This document shows positions 43,843 to 55,701 of a stretch of 64,000 nucleotides of DNA, piece by piece. Both the position numbers and the translations under genes were made by a program. The DNA is from Sarcocystis neurona (Eukaryota; Apicomplexa; Conoidasida; Eucoccidiorida; Sarcocystidae): the NCBI GenBank assembly GCA_000727475.1, contig KL647288.1, forward strand, positions 4,025,604-4,089,603, given 5' to 3'. Each line of letters starts with the position of its first letter. Position 1 is the first letter of the stretch. Under the pieces are notes generated by a model that was not told the DNA's origin, did no database searches, and was given only the letters and a program-made list of their open reading frames with translations.

Positions 43843-45622
43843 TATATACATATATTATGTGTATATACATATATGTGTGCACGTATATGTATGTTGCCTA
43901 AAAGTGAACAGTATTGCTTCCAGAGGATACGGCAGCGGCTGACACGTATAATATACAATCGTGTGTCTAATTTATGTACAATTGTGTATGTTCGCACGCG
44001 TGTATATATATACATGTATATACATCCATACGTGTGTATGTGTGTGTATAAATCAACACGAGGAAACACAAGTTGTTTTTTTCATAAGCTCTATGCTGTG
44101 TACTTGGAGGCTGTACTTGCTGTAGAGTGCCGCGTCGACGTCTGATTCATGTGCATCCTCTCTTTTCATCCATGAAATCATGAATGTGTTTCTCTTACGC
44201 CAGGGTGTTTCGTCTTGAACCATTGATTCTTTCTTCTGTTCCCCCCTGTCTCTACGCAGGAACTGCTCGAAGACATTTGCTGCTTTGAAAGAACCAGACA
44301 TTCTTCGCCTTCCATCAGACCTATGGAATGATATGGCAGAAGCGATGGTACCTCATCTACGAGCACGAGAAGACTCAAACTTCGTAGACTTCAGCATTAG
44401 TCACCTTTAGCGTGTTATCTGTAGGATGCCTCATCTGCTTCTCAGTTGTTACCAGCTTACCAGCGAGGGCGTGCATGAGTTCAGTGTGCACAGGTGTACA
44501 TGTATATATTACTGTACACAGATACGCACGCCTAAAAGCGTTTTTAGAAGATGAGTGCCACAGTGGAACTCCTTGATGCGCATAAATCGAATCAAATCGA
44601 CCTAACCAGGTATGCATTATGCGAATATCAGGCCGAGTTAGTTTGGCTGGGGTGGCAAACACGTCTGTGTGACGAAAGTATATTTGTGCATTGATTTTGC
44701 ACGTGTGGTGGGTATCTGTGGAGCATGCGTCAGGGTCTGTCACTGTTAGCTCAGATATTTTAAGTTCGCAGAAGATGTCTGTCTGACTGCTGTGCATCAG
44801 TTGACTAGGATTTTGCACTTGGGTTCTATTGACGTATCGCTTTACGTGAATAAGTATTCACGTAAGTGATACGAACATGCGTCAGTCAACGCCCTTCGAC
44901 TCGACCACATGCTGTGTTGTGCATACTTTAAAATTCATTAAATGTGTCCCGAGTTGGCTTTGGTGTCCCACACGTAGTCAGGAAGGATACGCGTGTGTGC
45001 CTGTGTATACTAGCGTGTATTGATGAGCACATATGTGTCTGTATTTTCATACTTCGAAGTCGCTTTATATTAGTGAGAGCTCCCAGCCAGTGTTCGTACA
45101 TGAATACTGGCAGTTTCTTTCTTCTCATGAAAGACATTCGATTGTGGCGGCACGGCTTTTTCTCGAGTATTGCAGCGGTCCCTTCGATTACACATGTTTG
45201 AATGAGTTCTAGAAACGTAGACCCTCCGCCGGGGTGTTTTTCCGCCACTACGTTTAGAGCGTTTAATCGACTGTGCGTTTTTGATTCAGGTCTGCGAAGA
45301 GTGTCCTCCGCTCAAAATCGCACGGGACAAATTTCTTCCTCGTAACAATCAGTAAGTCACTATTTTCTTTCCTTCTTTCTGCAGCACCTGCATACTTCCT
45401 TCTTCATTGTGTGGTCCGCTAGGTTCACGGCACGTCAGTTAGGCAACGGAAGGGCACACGCATGCCGAGAGCACGGAGTTCGGCGGCGACTGTGCGAATG
45501 ACGCACGTGAAAGCGGGATGCTCACGTGAATAAACCACTCTTCACATCAGTCACCAAGTGGAAGTGTACCACTAGCTGCTGATATGGATCTTTGTACACT
45601 TATGTGTGCAGGTGTGTATACG

Positions 45623-45656
<34 letters not shown>

Positions 45657-48600
45657 GGTATATATGTAATAAATGCATTTGTGTGTCTTTGCACAAGTGA
45701 ATGTGTGTTAGTATGCGTCTATGTCCACACACACGTGTAGTTACATATAGTGTGCAAGTAGCGTATTTGATACCGACTGTGTGCAACAAGGGCGGTGACG
45801 CGTTATCTTCGAGTAGGAAGAGCTTACCTTTCTGCATGTGTTCTTTCATAGGGTTTGCCTGGGTAACAATTTTATCGCGGTCAATCCGTGGAACGTTGAA
45901 GGAGCTGCGCTGCGACGGAGATCAAGTAAAGCGACGCCATATGTCTAGACACCTGCATATCTAAGACAACTTGTTACTACTGAACTCTGAAGTGGCTGAT
46001 ATATTCGCGTTCCTCACGTGCACTATGTTTTGCGTTTGTGTCCGTGCACAGGGGGAAATCTCGATGTACAAAGTACAGTAAAGAGATCCAGATATGTTGT
46101 GCATTACATATATAGATATGTATGCGTATATATATGTATGTATATGTATATACATATGTATATATACATACGTACACACCTACGTTTGTCACGATTTTTC
46201 TCTCGAGGGTGTGTCTCCGCAATGTGTCCCTTGCAAGCAGCTCGCAGAGTGTTCTCACGCAGACATCCGTCGCGTGTGCGAGTTTGCACACGTGTACACA
46301 GAAGGACAATACGTAATTTTGCTCACGCCTTTGCATATATACATACGTATGTATACATATACGTGAGTAATGTTGTGTAGTAATAGGTGCGTACGTCTCC
46401 ACAGGGAGAGGTACTCGTGGTGCAATTCCCCGTGTTCTCTTGTTGGTGTGGATTCAGTCAGCTGTATCTGGGGGTGATAGCTGGATATCTTTGTGTAAGA
46501 TGTTTGTGGTAGGCACGCTAACGTATCTCCTCTTCTGTATCATTACAACAAACGAGTACTTCTCCTTCTGGTATGTGCGTTCGAACATCAGGTCTAGCAC
46601 CAGTACACTGCGTACGCATTCACGACTTACAAATTTGTATTAGGCATACAGGCAATCACACTTCTGCACGTATGCTCACGTACTAAAGCAATCATACTGT
46701 CGAGTCCGGTTGTTGTTGTCCGTAGAAAAGAAACACGCACCCTCGCCCTACGGTTGCCCTGTATGTTGACAGTGCGTAACGTCTTCTCTTAGCGACTTGC
46801 CGGATGCCGTTTGTCGTGTGCCTGTGCATCTGCGTTTGCAAAGAGAGGGGCCCACATATCCATACTTGAACTCGGAGTGTACTCTCTCAGAATGCGGCCT
46901 TCAAGCCCATGCCGAGAAATGAAATATTAGGGACAGCGCCGTTAGCTGTCTGAAACGTTTCCAATTGTGCAACTTCAGCAGTAATTTGCCGCCTTCTATA
47001 TGCGCACGAATTTAGCTTTTGTCAATCCCTTTCACTACACACATATTGCCGAGTCCTCGCTCCCCTATCTCTCTTTTTAAGAAAGCTTTTTTGCCTGACT
47101 TTGCGTGCAGATGTGGTAGAGTGCGCTGCGTGCACAGCGATTGTAGGCATTTGCAGCCCCGCAAATGCATGTACGTTGTGGATGGGGGGGACGGAAGACC
47201 ATCGCTGTTGCTTTCATTCAAATGAGCAAATCAACAGCCCTACCGAAAATGCCGCCGCGTCCACTATTGCTGCTGCTGTTGCCACGCAGCCACAAGACGT
47301 CGGCAGCAGCTCAGAAGAGGAAGCCGCACGCGACGGCTGCAGCACAAGCAGACCGGCTACAGCCTGCAGAAACTCTCAGATATCTTTGGACAGTTGCGCC
47401 TGCGGGCTTAGCTTGATTGCAGAGGAAATGTGTCCCCACTGCTCTGGAGAGGCTGCAACGAATGGAATCGGTTGTAGCAATCCTTCACTTGAAAGCTCGA
47501 GGGGGCGTGATTTCACGTGTAGCCGCGATGTGCAGGAAAACCGGACTACACGTGAATCTTATGTGCCTGTCGGCGACAACTGCAGCAACGCGTTTGTACA
47601 GATTCACACAGAGAGTGCATGGAACGCTCAGAACGCTTGTACATGTGAACCTGTATGCAGCACCTCAAAGCGCGAATGCAGGTGCGCCAACGGGGAAGAC
47701 AAAAGCACAGAAAGCAGTTGTACAGGTGCCTGCTGCGGCAGCAGTACTCACACGCGCGACGTTAGTAGCAGCGCCGGCAGCGACAGTAATAGAGCAGACG
47801 GCAGTGAAGAGAGTAGTAGTACCGGCGCATATAACAGTAACGGCAGTAGGAACACAGGTTGCACCAGTCGTCACGAGGATACGAATGACAGAAACAGTGC
47901 AAACAGCATCTGCGGAGATAGGAGGAGCGGCAAATTTGTTGGCAGTAGTGGAGAGGAGATTCCACGACTCGAAGAAGTTCGTTTTTTCAAGCAGCGCGTC
48001 CGCGTACCACTTTGCGAGGAACTGAGGAACACAGCGTGCGCCGGCGATATTTTCTGGCGGTATACAGATGTTTCCTGCTTGACAGCAAAGCTGCAGCGCG
48101 TTTGTCAGACAAAACACGTGTCTAAATTTCTCTTTTCAATCGACGAAACTGCTTCGTGCAGCTTCTCCCGTGCCCTGCTTTCCGACATAGCTGTTCCACC
48201 CACATCTGCTGCATTCCACACCGGTGCGTCACCGTCTGAGCTCTCTGGATTCCTTTCCGGTAGTCACTCGTGTTCTGCAGTTCCTGCTGGCCTTCGTGGA
48301 GATGCGGCAGCTGAGAAGTGCTCGGGGAATACCGATCCTGCGTTTTACAGCAAGGCAGCGTTTTCTGCTGGGAACTGCTGCGAAGCAAGGTTGTTAGCCC
48401 ACCGCGGAACTCTCTCGGCTGCTGCTGCTACTTCTGGCACTTCTTCAGAAGGGTGCGGGCTCGGTGACACCGGTCCTGCATGCGCCTCGGGTGGAGCCCC
48501 AGTATCGCACGATGTCGGAGCCGCAGCTGCTGTGGAAGATATACAGCGAGTCGCTGCTGCGTTTGATATAACAAAGGAAGAAGTAGAAGCGTCGCTTTCG

Positions 48601-50244
48601 TGTATCAAATACGTCGGCGTTACAGTGCTTATACCGGACATGTGCGGCGTCCAGCTGCAGGCGTCAGGCTGTAGTATGCTGGGTGCAGAAGGAGCAAAAG
48701 AGAACGCAGCAGCACTTCAAGAGCACCAAGCAACAACATCCGTACGAGCGATGAAGGTAGGCAGGACGCAACTGCGTGCGATGCCTTCCCACCAGGGGAA
48801 AGGGTTTTGAAAGAAGAAATCTTGTTTACCTTGCATACACATTTTTGCACAAACGCGCATCTCTTAAGACGCCCGGCGTCACGTCCATGCACGACGACGG
48901 CGGGCAGTACAGCGACGTCTCAACATCTTCGTTTAAAAAACAGGGAGTTGTGAATTTTCTGGTGCGCGCCAAGGTGAAGTTCCGAATGACTGTCACATTA
49001 CTAACACGCAGAGAGTATTTCTTTGACTGAAGCACACATGCGTGGAAGCAACATATTGTCGCGTGCACTGGCGTGGAGGGCCGATGGAGAAGTTATGTTC
49101 ACTGGTCGCTGTGACGGTACGAGTTGGCCGCTGAGCGCACCTTGGTGAACGTTAGACGAAAGGCAAAGTTTTTGATACCTGCAGGCAGTCCTGTCGCGTA
49201 GGTGTGTTATCTTTGTTCGCCAGCGAGTGCAGCACGCCGGCCGCCCTGTTGCTCTTCCAACATTATTCTATCCCGTCTTCTTTCCACCGTGACCTCGTTT
49301 ACGCCGGTGCAGGGTCTCGTCTAACTTTGGTCTGTCGCTCCCTTCTGTGTGAATTGCCGTCCGTATGAATGATGCTCTTTCATTGTGCGCCTTGACATTC
49401 TGTTTGTCTGGCCGGGCAGCGGTAGCGTAAAGGAGAGCTGCCAGTGATCACTATGTGGAAGAATGTACACGTGTGTATATTTAGCCTGCAGGTACACATA
49501 AACATCTGGCATGCACACACATATATGGATATGCCCACATTAGCGTAAGAGATACATTCAACTATGCTGCACGTTTACGTACACACTATGTCATACAGCA
49601 GCAGGCGTCTGCGATGGGGGAGGAAGCCATTCCACGTGCTTTGTCAGCAGCGGGCCGAATATCATTCTCTACACATGCATTTCCAGTTAGTCGATCACAT
49701 CGTCATTACAAGGGAATGCAGGCGCGTGCGTAGAGGTAACAGTTATTTTTTTCAAGTGCAGCAAAGATGGCCTGTCCTCTCGAAGACTGTTGCCTCCTGA
49801 ACTACGCGAATGGTTTGGAGGGACTCGTTTTATACACCAGTACCTTTTTTTTTTCTGTCCCGCGGTATACCCCGTTTACTCCGCTTCTCTGCAAGTGTTT
49901 ATCTGCGGCGGCAGCTGCAGCTCGTGGAATTCTTTGCTTCTCTTTCGTTCTTTCATCTGCTACGACCTCGCGTTGTGTCCGTCTCTGTGCAGGTGCTGTG
50001 TAAAGCGTTTTCTGCTGCTGGAGACGCAGAGGAAACACGTGCCGAGACCTGCGATCCGGACGAGAAGTTCACCGGGAAGGCGCACCGTCTGCAGCTGTCT
50101 CCCCATCTTTTCACGCAGATCGTAATGCACCTCTGGCAGCACACCAAGTGCTGTTATGAGCCGTCGTTCACGCTTTCCTCACGATGTTTGAGCGACTGGA
50201 CGCCATCGCTCCTTCCACTCCCTCCACCTGCGGATACGCTGTGA
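42489..50244 (+). CDS. Putative HECT-like E2-binding protein (UBE3D-like)
   Basis: Exons supported by splice sites and phase: 42,489-43,732; 44,260-44,383; 45,290-45,351; 45,852-45,925; one around 46,405 (uncertain); 47,111-48,756; 48,869-48,973; about 49,601-49,735; 49,762-49,839; 49,896-50,244 (TGA). UBE3D-type landmarks in order: KCKNC followed by ILRLPSDLWNDM; CEECPPLKIARDKFLPR; VCLGNNFIAVNPWNVEG, like the CLVGDxFLLV-x-P-xNL motif; a CAACTAIVG Cys pair; and a C-terminal LQLSPHLFTQIVMHLWQ ... SSRCLSDWTPSLL, like the family's closing R-x(2)-W-V-x-L segment. Known family members bind E2 ubiquitin-conjugating enzymes. The Ser-rich tract in exon 1 and the Ser/Thr/Cys-rich insert in the 47,111 exon are extra. 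The family call is inference from motif order; the start and the exon near 46.4 kb are unsure. Confidence 0.6.
43255..43440. repeat. TCA/TCG trinucleotide tract coding poly-Ser
   Basis: Imperfect TCATCA/TCGTCA array with 15-bp sub-repeats (TCAACATCATCATCG). In the plus frame of the gene it codes about 60 Ser with occasional Pro, Thr and Leu. Unlike the Ser runs elsewhere in the window it uses TCN rather than AGC codons. Confidence 0.85.
43806..43900. repeat. TA-rich microsatellite in an intron
   Basis: Nearly pure TATA/CATATA runs lie in the intron after the exon ending at 43,732. Similar TA tracts recur at 36,000-36,023, 45,620-45,665 (with a TC run), 46,110-46,170, 52,530-52,620 and through 54.6-62.5 kb. 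Confidence 0.85.
44833..44873. repeat. Long near-perfect palindrome
   Basis: CGTATCGCTTTACGTGAATA is followed after one base by its near reverse complement (TATTCACGTAAGTGATACG), with two mismatches. TGACG and CGTCA lie just outside the arms. It sits in an intron of the UBE3D-like gene and could form a hairpin or cruciform. Confidence 0.75.
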
Positions 50245-50460
50245 TAGTCTTACTATGCTGCGGTAGTGCCGGCGCGTCGTCTTCATGTGGAATTCCTCTT
50301 CTTAAATTCGCATGGTCGACTGCTATTTAGTGAGCGTGTTTTTTCGATACCCGTTATTCCTTCTTCGGCTGTGTGTACATCAGTGCGACCACGTGTCTAC
50401 TCTTCTACACGCGCACGCATCACAGCCTGCGGAAAGAAGGATATGCGTGTGCCTCCATCC

Positions 50461-50756
50461 CGGAACCTCTTTATCTATCTGCGTACCTCTCTCTCTTTTG
50501 TATACACGCAAGGAAAGAGCAACAAAGAAAGGTTCTATTTCCTTTTTTTTTCTCTTTCTCTCTCTCCCTCTGTCTCTTTGTGTAAGTAAATATATTGGTG
50601 CGCACACATGCATGGGCGGAACCTCTTTATCTCTCTGTCTACCTCTTTCTCTTTTACATGTATGCAGAGAGAGAGCAACAAAGAGAGGCTCGATTTCTTC
50701 TTTTCTTCTTTCTCTCTGTTTATAATTAAATTTACTGGTGCGCACGCGCACCGTAG
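50461..50756. repeat. Tandem duplication, period about 156 bp
   Basis: CGGAACCTCTTTATC starts both at 50,461 and at 50,617. Each copy goes on through a TCTCTCTTTT tract, an AGAGCAACAAAGA core, a long pyrimidine run and ends with ACTGGTGCGCAC or a close variant. The second copy ends in CCGTAG, which serves as the likely acceptor of the exon starting at 50,757. Confidence 0.8.
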
Positions 50757-52539
50757 GTCACCACATGTATGTGTCCGCGTGGAGTGGCGAGGGACCTACC
50801 GCCTGCGTCTTCCTGGTACGTTTGGAAAACTTCCATTGCCAGTGTGAGCTGACGTGCGCAGTAAGTATCAAACCTTCAGTGCGTATGCGTATGCGCGGAT
50901 TTGTACATACGTGTATTTCTATATACGTACGCATATGTGTAATGGCTGTACAAGCGTACGTGAACAATTACTGTGTGGTGTGCCCGTGCCCCCTCGCACT
51001 GGCAGGCACTTCTTTTCCGTTGTCCTTCAAGTATAAGAGTAGGCTTCTTTTGCGCAGCAAAGAGACACTCGTATGGCGTTTCCGAGTCCTTCCTCGTTGC
51101 GAGCAAAAGCTTCTTTGTATACTCGTAGTCATGCTGCCGGTATACTGCAGAACAAACGCAGAAAGATACTCTCCAGTATGTGGTGGCCATTTCTGCAGCG
51201 TGGTCATTTTCTCGTCTTCCCCGTGTGTGTGCTTTTTTCCCCACCCCTTATCCCTGTACACGCGTACATACCATTTTATGTACGTTTGTCGGTACATGCA
51301 CGTGTTTATACGGGTCGCCTAGTCTTATGGAATACATGTTCAGGTTCCTGGTCTCGCTGTTGGCGATGCAAAATATCAACTGACTCTCTGCGCAACAACG
51401 TCTGCCGGCATCTAATTGTGTCTCACTACCGAAAAATAAGTGATCATATATACGTACACGTTTTTGTGTACCCATACACGATGTACATCTCTACATGGGC
51501 ACGTTTGTCGGCACCTATACATATATTTGCATATGAAAGGAGGTCTCTCCCTGCGCTGGGGTCGACTCCGAATGCGTGAGTTTGCGTGCGCACAGCGCGT
51601 CGAATCTTGGCAGGGCGGAGACAGCACATTGTATATACATGTAATGCATATATATATTCAAACGCGCATGTAGGAGGAGCATACGTGGACGTATACTACT
51701 GGACACGAGGAACAAATGTTAGTGAATTAACTTATATGTATATATACGTATATGCATATAGGTGTGCGTAAGCAGATGTGAAGGTACATGTATATACGTA
51801 GGTAAGAAGCACACTGCGGCAGCCGAGACACCAGCGCTGGAACTGCGCCCCCTCCCAGCATTGCCAAGAGCACCGCGAATCCACGTGCGTACGTAACTGG
51901 AGGAGACGCATGAATACACATAAGCGCTAATATACACAACTATGGGATTTTGCATCTGTGCAAGGTTGTGCGAGCTTCGAGGTCGTGCTGCTCTGTGGCG
52001 TACAGCATTGTCCATTGACAGTTCGACTCTACCGTGCAAGCGTCGCTACATACAGAGTGTACAGAAACACCAACACAAATATTTCGCTACAGTACCCTAT
52101 GAAGAAAGCACGCAGGACTCATTTTCGGGCGACCTGCTCGCAAAACGACTCTTGAAGGACAACTCGGCTCTGGTGCTTGCGGGGAATCGAGCAGCTGTTG
52201 CTCGATTTTAACACGTGTCTTGGTCTTGACGATGTTTTTTTCTTCAGGTTCTCATCCCACCACGTTTGACCGTACAAGCGTTGATGCATGCAATACACAT
52301 GCGAAGCCACATGTGTGAGTGTGCCCAAACAAGAGTTAGCGTGCGATTCTATACCCACAATGTACGTATCAAAACTGTAGTTGCTGCACTAACAACGAAA
52401 TTACAACGTACGTATCAAAACTGTAGTTGCTGCACTAACAACGAAGTTACAACGTAGACACCCGCAGCAGATGTCCGGACCCATAAACGCCGCTAGAAAC
52501 CTGTAAACGTACACGTATGTACTACGGATACACCATATA

Positions 52540-52570
<31 letters not shown>

Positions 52571-52966
52571 TTGTATGTTTACACATGTAGACATATATGT
52601 ATATATACATGTATATACCAATCGCTGTGCAATTACGCGAAAACGTGTAACACACATTATACACGTGTATAAAGCTCAATCCTTATTTGCAGGCTTCTGT
52701 CTCAGCAGAAGCTGGGTGGCTACTCGACGACGCGTGACTGCTGTCAGCGCCTCGTCCCAACAGCGGAGCAGCAGCGTGGGCAACTGTCACCGCCTTTGCG
52801 TGCACCTTTTTGCAAAAAACTTGCTATTCAATACAAACAGAAGACTGCAGATCTTAGGCAGTACGCGGTCCCTCTACAATTCTTTCTGTGGAGAAGGCTA
52901 CTCCTGCCACGTAGGCTTCTATGTATACACACCCCCAACCAGCATCTCACCACCGCGTTAACGTGA
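50757..52966 (+). CDS. Unrecognised multi-exon gene, 3' part
   Basis: Supported exons: 50,757-50,860 (acceptor CCGTAG, donor GTAAGT; encodes VSAWSGEGPTACVFLVRLEN), about 51,006-51,116 in matching phase, one at about 51,977-52,200 whose frame I could not decide, and a last exon 52,693-52,966 of 90 codons ending in TGA (LLSQQKLGGYSTTRDCC, PLQFFLWRRLLLPRRLL). The last exon has no ATG and is readable only as a spliced exon. No domain is recognised. Two of the pieces are rich in hydrophobic strand-like sequence with cysteines. The 5' end is not found; it could lie in the intervening 512 bases after the preceding gene. Confidence 0.45.
52362..52453. repeat. 46-bp tandem duplication
   Basis: GTACGTATCAAAACTGTAGT and the next 26 bases occur at 52,362 and again at 52,408 with a single-base difference (GAAATTACA versus GAAGTTACA). 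This is a recent, almost perfect duplication inside an intron. Confidence 0.95.
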
Positions 52967-53172
52967 TATCTCGACACAGCAGCAAGCGCCACTGCTGCAT
53001 GTAAGCACTAGTAGCTGCATTCGATTTTTGGGGGGGTGCGTAACAGCTAGCGTTTCCTCTTCCACGCGAACAACGGGGGCTGCAGCACGTAGGCCACGCG
53101 AAAAACAGCGGCTTCTGCTGCGTTCACTTTCGACACAGTGTGCCCGGTGGTCGGCAGCAGCAGCAGCCACTA

Positions 53173-54021
53173 ATGACAACACAGTTTCCAAGCCTGTGTA
53201 ACAGTTCATCTGCTGCTGCTGTAAGGAAACAAATACATCACTACAAGCACTTCATCAGCAACAGGCAACTTCTCCATCGCCGCAATCGCTAACAGCCGCT
53301 CCAGGATGTAGTCGCGCCGTTTAACAGTACATCCTCAGTCGTCGCAGAAACGCTCTGTGAAGGCAGCAAACGAACTGAAACTGAACCACCGGTGGCGTGC
53401 CAGTGCACTGCCTCTGCAGTAGCTAGCCTTATTCAAGAACAGCTGCTGCAGACACGCCGCCGAAAAAGCCGGCGTGAAGTGCAAAGGCAGACGGTTATTC
53501 GTCAAAGACGTCCAGCTCACAACGACCGGCGGGCGATAAGGAGCGTCGCGTGCTCAGCTGGAGCCAGACCGCCGCAGCTGGGCGGGTAATAACCGCTACC
53601 TCACATGCACGCTTGGTGTGGACAGCCACAACCTACAGCCCGCAACCTTTGTGGACACGACCGTTTGAAATGGCTAGCTAGCTTGCGTAGCTGGGTCGTC
53701 GCAGGGAAAATGGCTGGCTCGCCGTGTTACGGCACACGACTACTCACACTCTCTTCATCCCTGGGGACAGCCGCGCGCGTCGAGTGGCCGAGGACTCCCC
53801 ACGCGCTGTCTGGGACCACTGCAACAAAGCCGTCTCCGAAGAGGCGCACGTCGCTGACGCTTTGGTGGACAGCGTGCTGGACTCGATACCCCGAAGGCAC
53901 CAGCACCTACATATCGACGTGTATACATATATATACATGTGTGTGTTACCTTTTAACGCATGCCGCATTGTCTCAGGCGCTAGAGCTCGCGACTTGCAGC
54001 TGCGGACGTTTCTCGGCGTAA
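53173..54021 (+). CDS. Hypothetical protein, four exons, about 198 residues
   Basis: ATG at 53,173; exons 53,173-53,220, 53,296-53,585, 53,705-53,918 and 53,977-54,021 (TAA). All joins have GT-AG ends and match in phase (0, 2, 0). The protein begins MTTQFPSLCNSS, has a basic middle (LQTRRRKSRREVQRQ) and a third-exon segment with GDSRARRVAEDSPRAVW and ADALVDSVLDSIPRR that looks folded. No family is recognised, and no signal peptide or membrane segment is seen. The gene converges on the succinyl-CoA synthetase gene, with 161 bases between stop codons. The start is the least certain part: the upstream 200 bases are also open, and it could be spliced to the exon ending at 52,966. Confidence 0.55.
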
Positions 54022-54182
54022 ACAACTAGTAAACCAGACATCTCTCTTGACACCTTCTGTTTATCGAACTGTCTGCGGGCGCCGCTCGGCCCAGGTAGCA
54101 GCCGCAGAGATGCAACTCGTTAAGAGCCGCAGCGCGTGGGCGGCGGCGGCGGCGACACCGCCACCGCAGACGCGCGGCAGCC

Positions 54183-55200
54183 CTACGCGAGACCCGCTGC
54201 CTGCATAACTTCAAGCATCTTTCTGCCAAGTAGGGCAGGATTTTTTTCGACGTGCACGCCTGCCTCTTCTAAGCTTTTTATTTTTCCTTCTGCAGTGCCC
54301 TTGCCCCCGCTCACAATAGCGCCTGCGTGTCCCATGCGGCGACCCGGCGGAGCCGTCAGTCCCGCTATGAAGGCGACTACTGGCTTCTTCTCCGTATTGT
54401 GCGCTGCAGCAAAAGAAGCGGAGCCCGGGAGGTTAAATTAGAAGACAGCTACTACACAAGTAAGGAGGAAGCAGACGGGAGAAGTCATAGATGCGTAGTA
54501 CAGAATACGAAGTGTACGTACGTTCAGGTCTGTATCTACACGTACGCAACAGACAGCACGTTTACACGTGTATCTGCGAGGCTATGGGAACACGGCTATG
54601 ATGTACACACATAGGTCTATTTGTAGTTGATACACGTATACATACAAGTAGGTGGATGTAGATAATATGTATAAACCAGATGTGCGGCTATAATGTCGAT
54701 ACATCCAGACGCAGTAGGTACTCGGGTTCGCTTTTTGATAAACAAGAAACTCACCCACACAGGAAGAAAACAGAGCTATAACACATGTCAGCTACAGGAC
54801 TCCTGATAGACCAGGAACCCTCCCTTAACGGTACGTAAAGTGGCAGACAGCTAAAATATAACACTGCAGTAGCTGCAGCCACTGATTAAAGACGCCAGTT
54901 ATTCGACACCTACTTGCAGAAGACGCGTTATCAGCGAAAAATGCATATGCATGCGGATAATTTTATCAATTGAATCACTGCTTACCTCCAAACATTCGCA
55001 TGTGCGTACACGCGTACATACATATATATATATATACACATGGGGACAGAGAGAGAAGTAATATACGGAGCTAGAGGTGCTACCTGACTTACGGGCCTGG
55101 TGCTATATAAACATATATATATATATATATGTACATGTACGAAATGCACATCCATAGATGTATACGATCGATATCTGTCGTTACCAGATTGCTGCGGTTC

Positions 55201-55238
<38 letters not shown>

Positions 55239-55665
55239 GTACGNNNNNNNNNNNNNNNNNNNNNNNNNNNNNNNNNNNNNNNNNNNNNNNNNNNNNNNNN
55301 NNNNNNNNNNNNNNNNNNNNNNNNNNNNNNNNNNNNNNNNNNNNNNNNNNNNNNNNNNNNNNNNNNNNNNNNNNNNNNNNNNNNNNNNNNNNNNNNNNNN
55401 NNNNNNNNNNNNNNNNNNNNNNNNNNNNNNNNNNNNNNNNNNNNNNNNNNNNNNNNNNNNNNNNNNNNNNNNNNNNNNNNNNNNNNNNNNNNNNNNNNNN
55501 NNNNNNNNNNNNNNNNNNNNNNNNNNNNNNNNNNNNNNNNNNNNNNNNNNNNNNNNNNNNNNNNNNNNNNNNNNNNNNNNNNNNNNNNNNNNNNNNNNNN
55601 NNNNNNNNNNNNNNNNNNNNNNNNNNNNNNNNNNNNNNNNNNNNNNNNNNNNNNNNNNNNNNNNN

Positions 55666-55701
<36 letters not shown>

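Noticed and set aside
54136..54441. Plus-strand ORF of 101 codons
   Set aside because: Antisense of the last succinyl-CoA synthetase exon, which is recognised without doubt on the minus strand.
55200..55700. ORFs spanning the N run
   Set aside because: Their length comes from N codons and TA repeats only.
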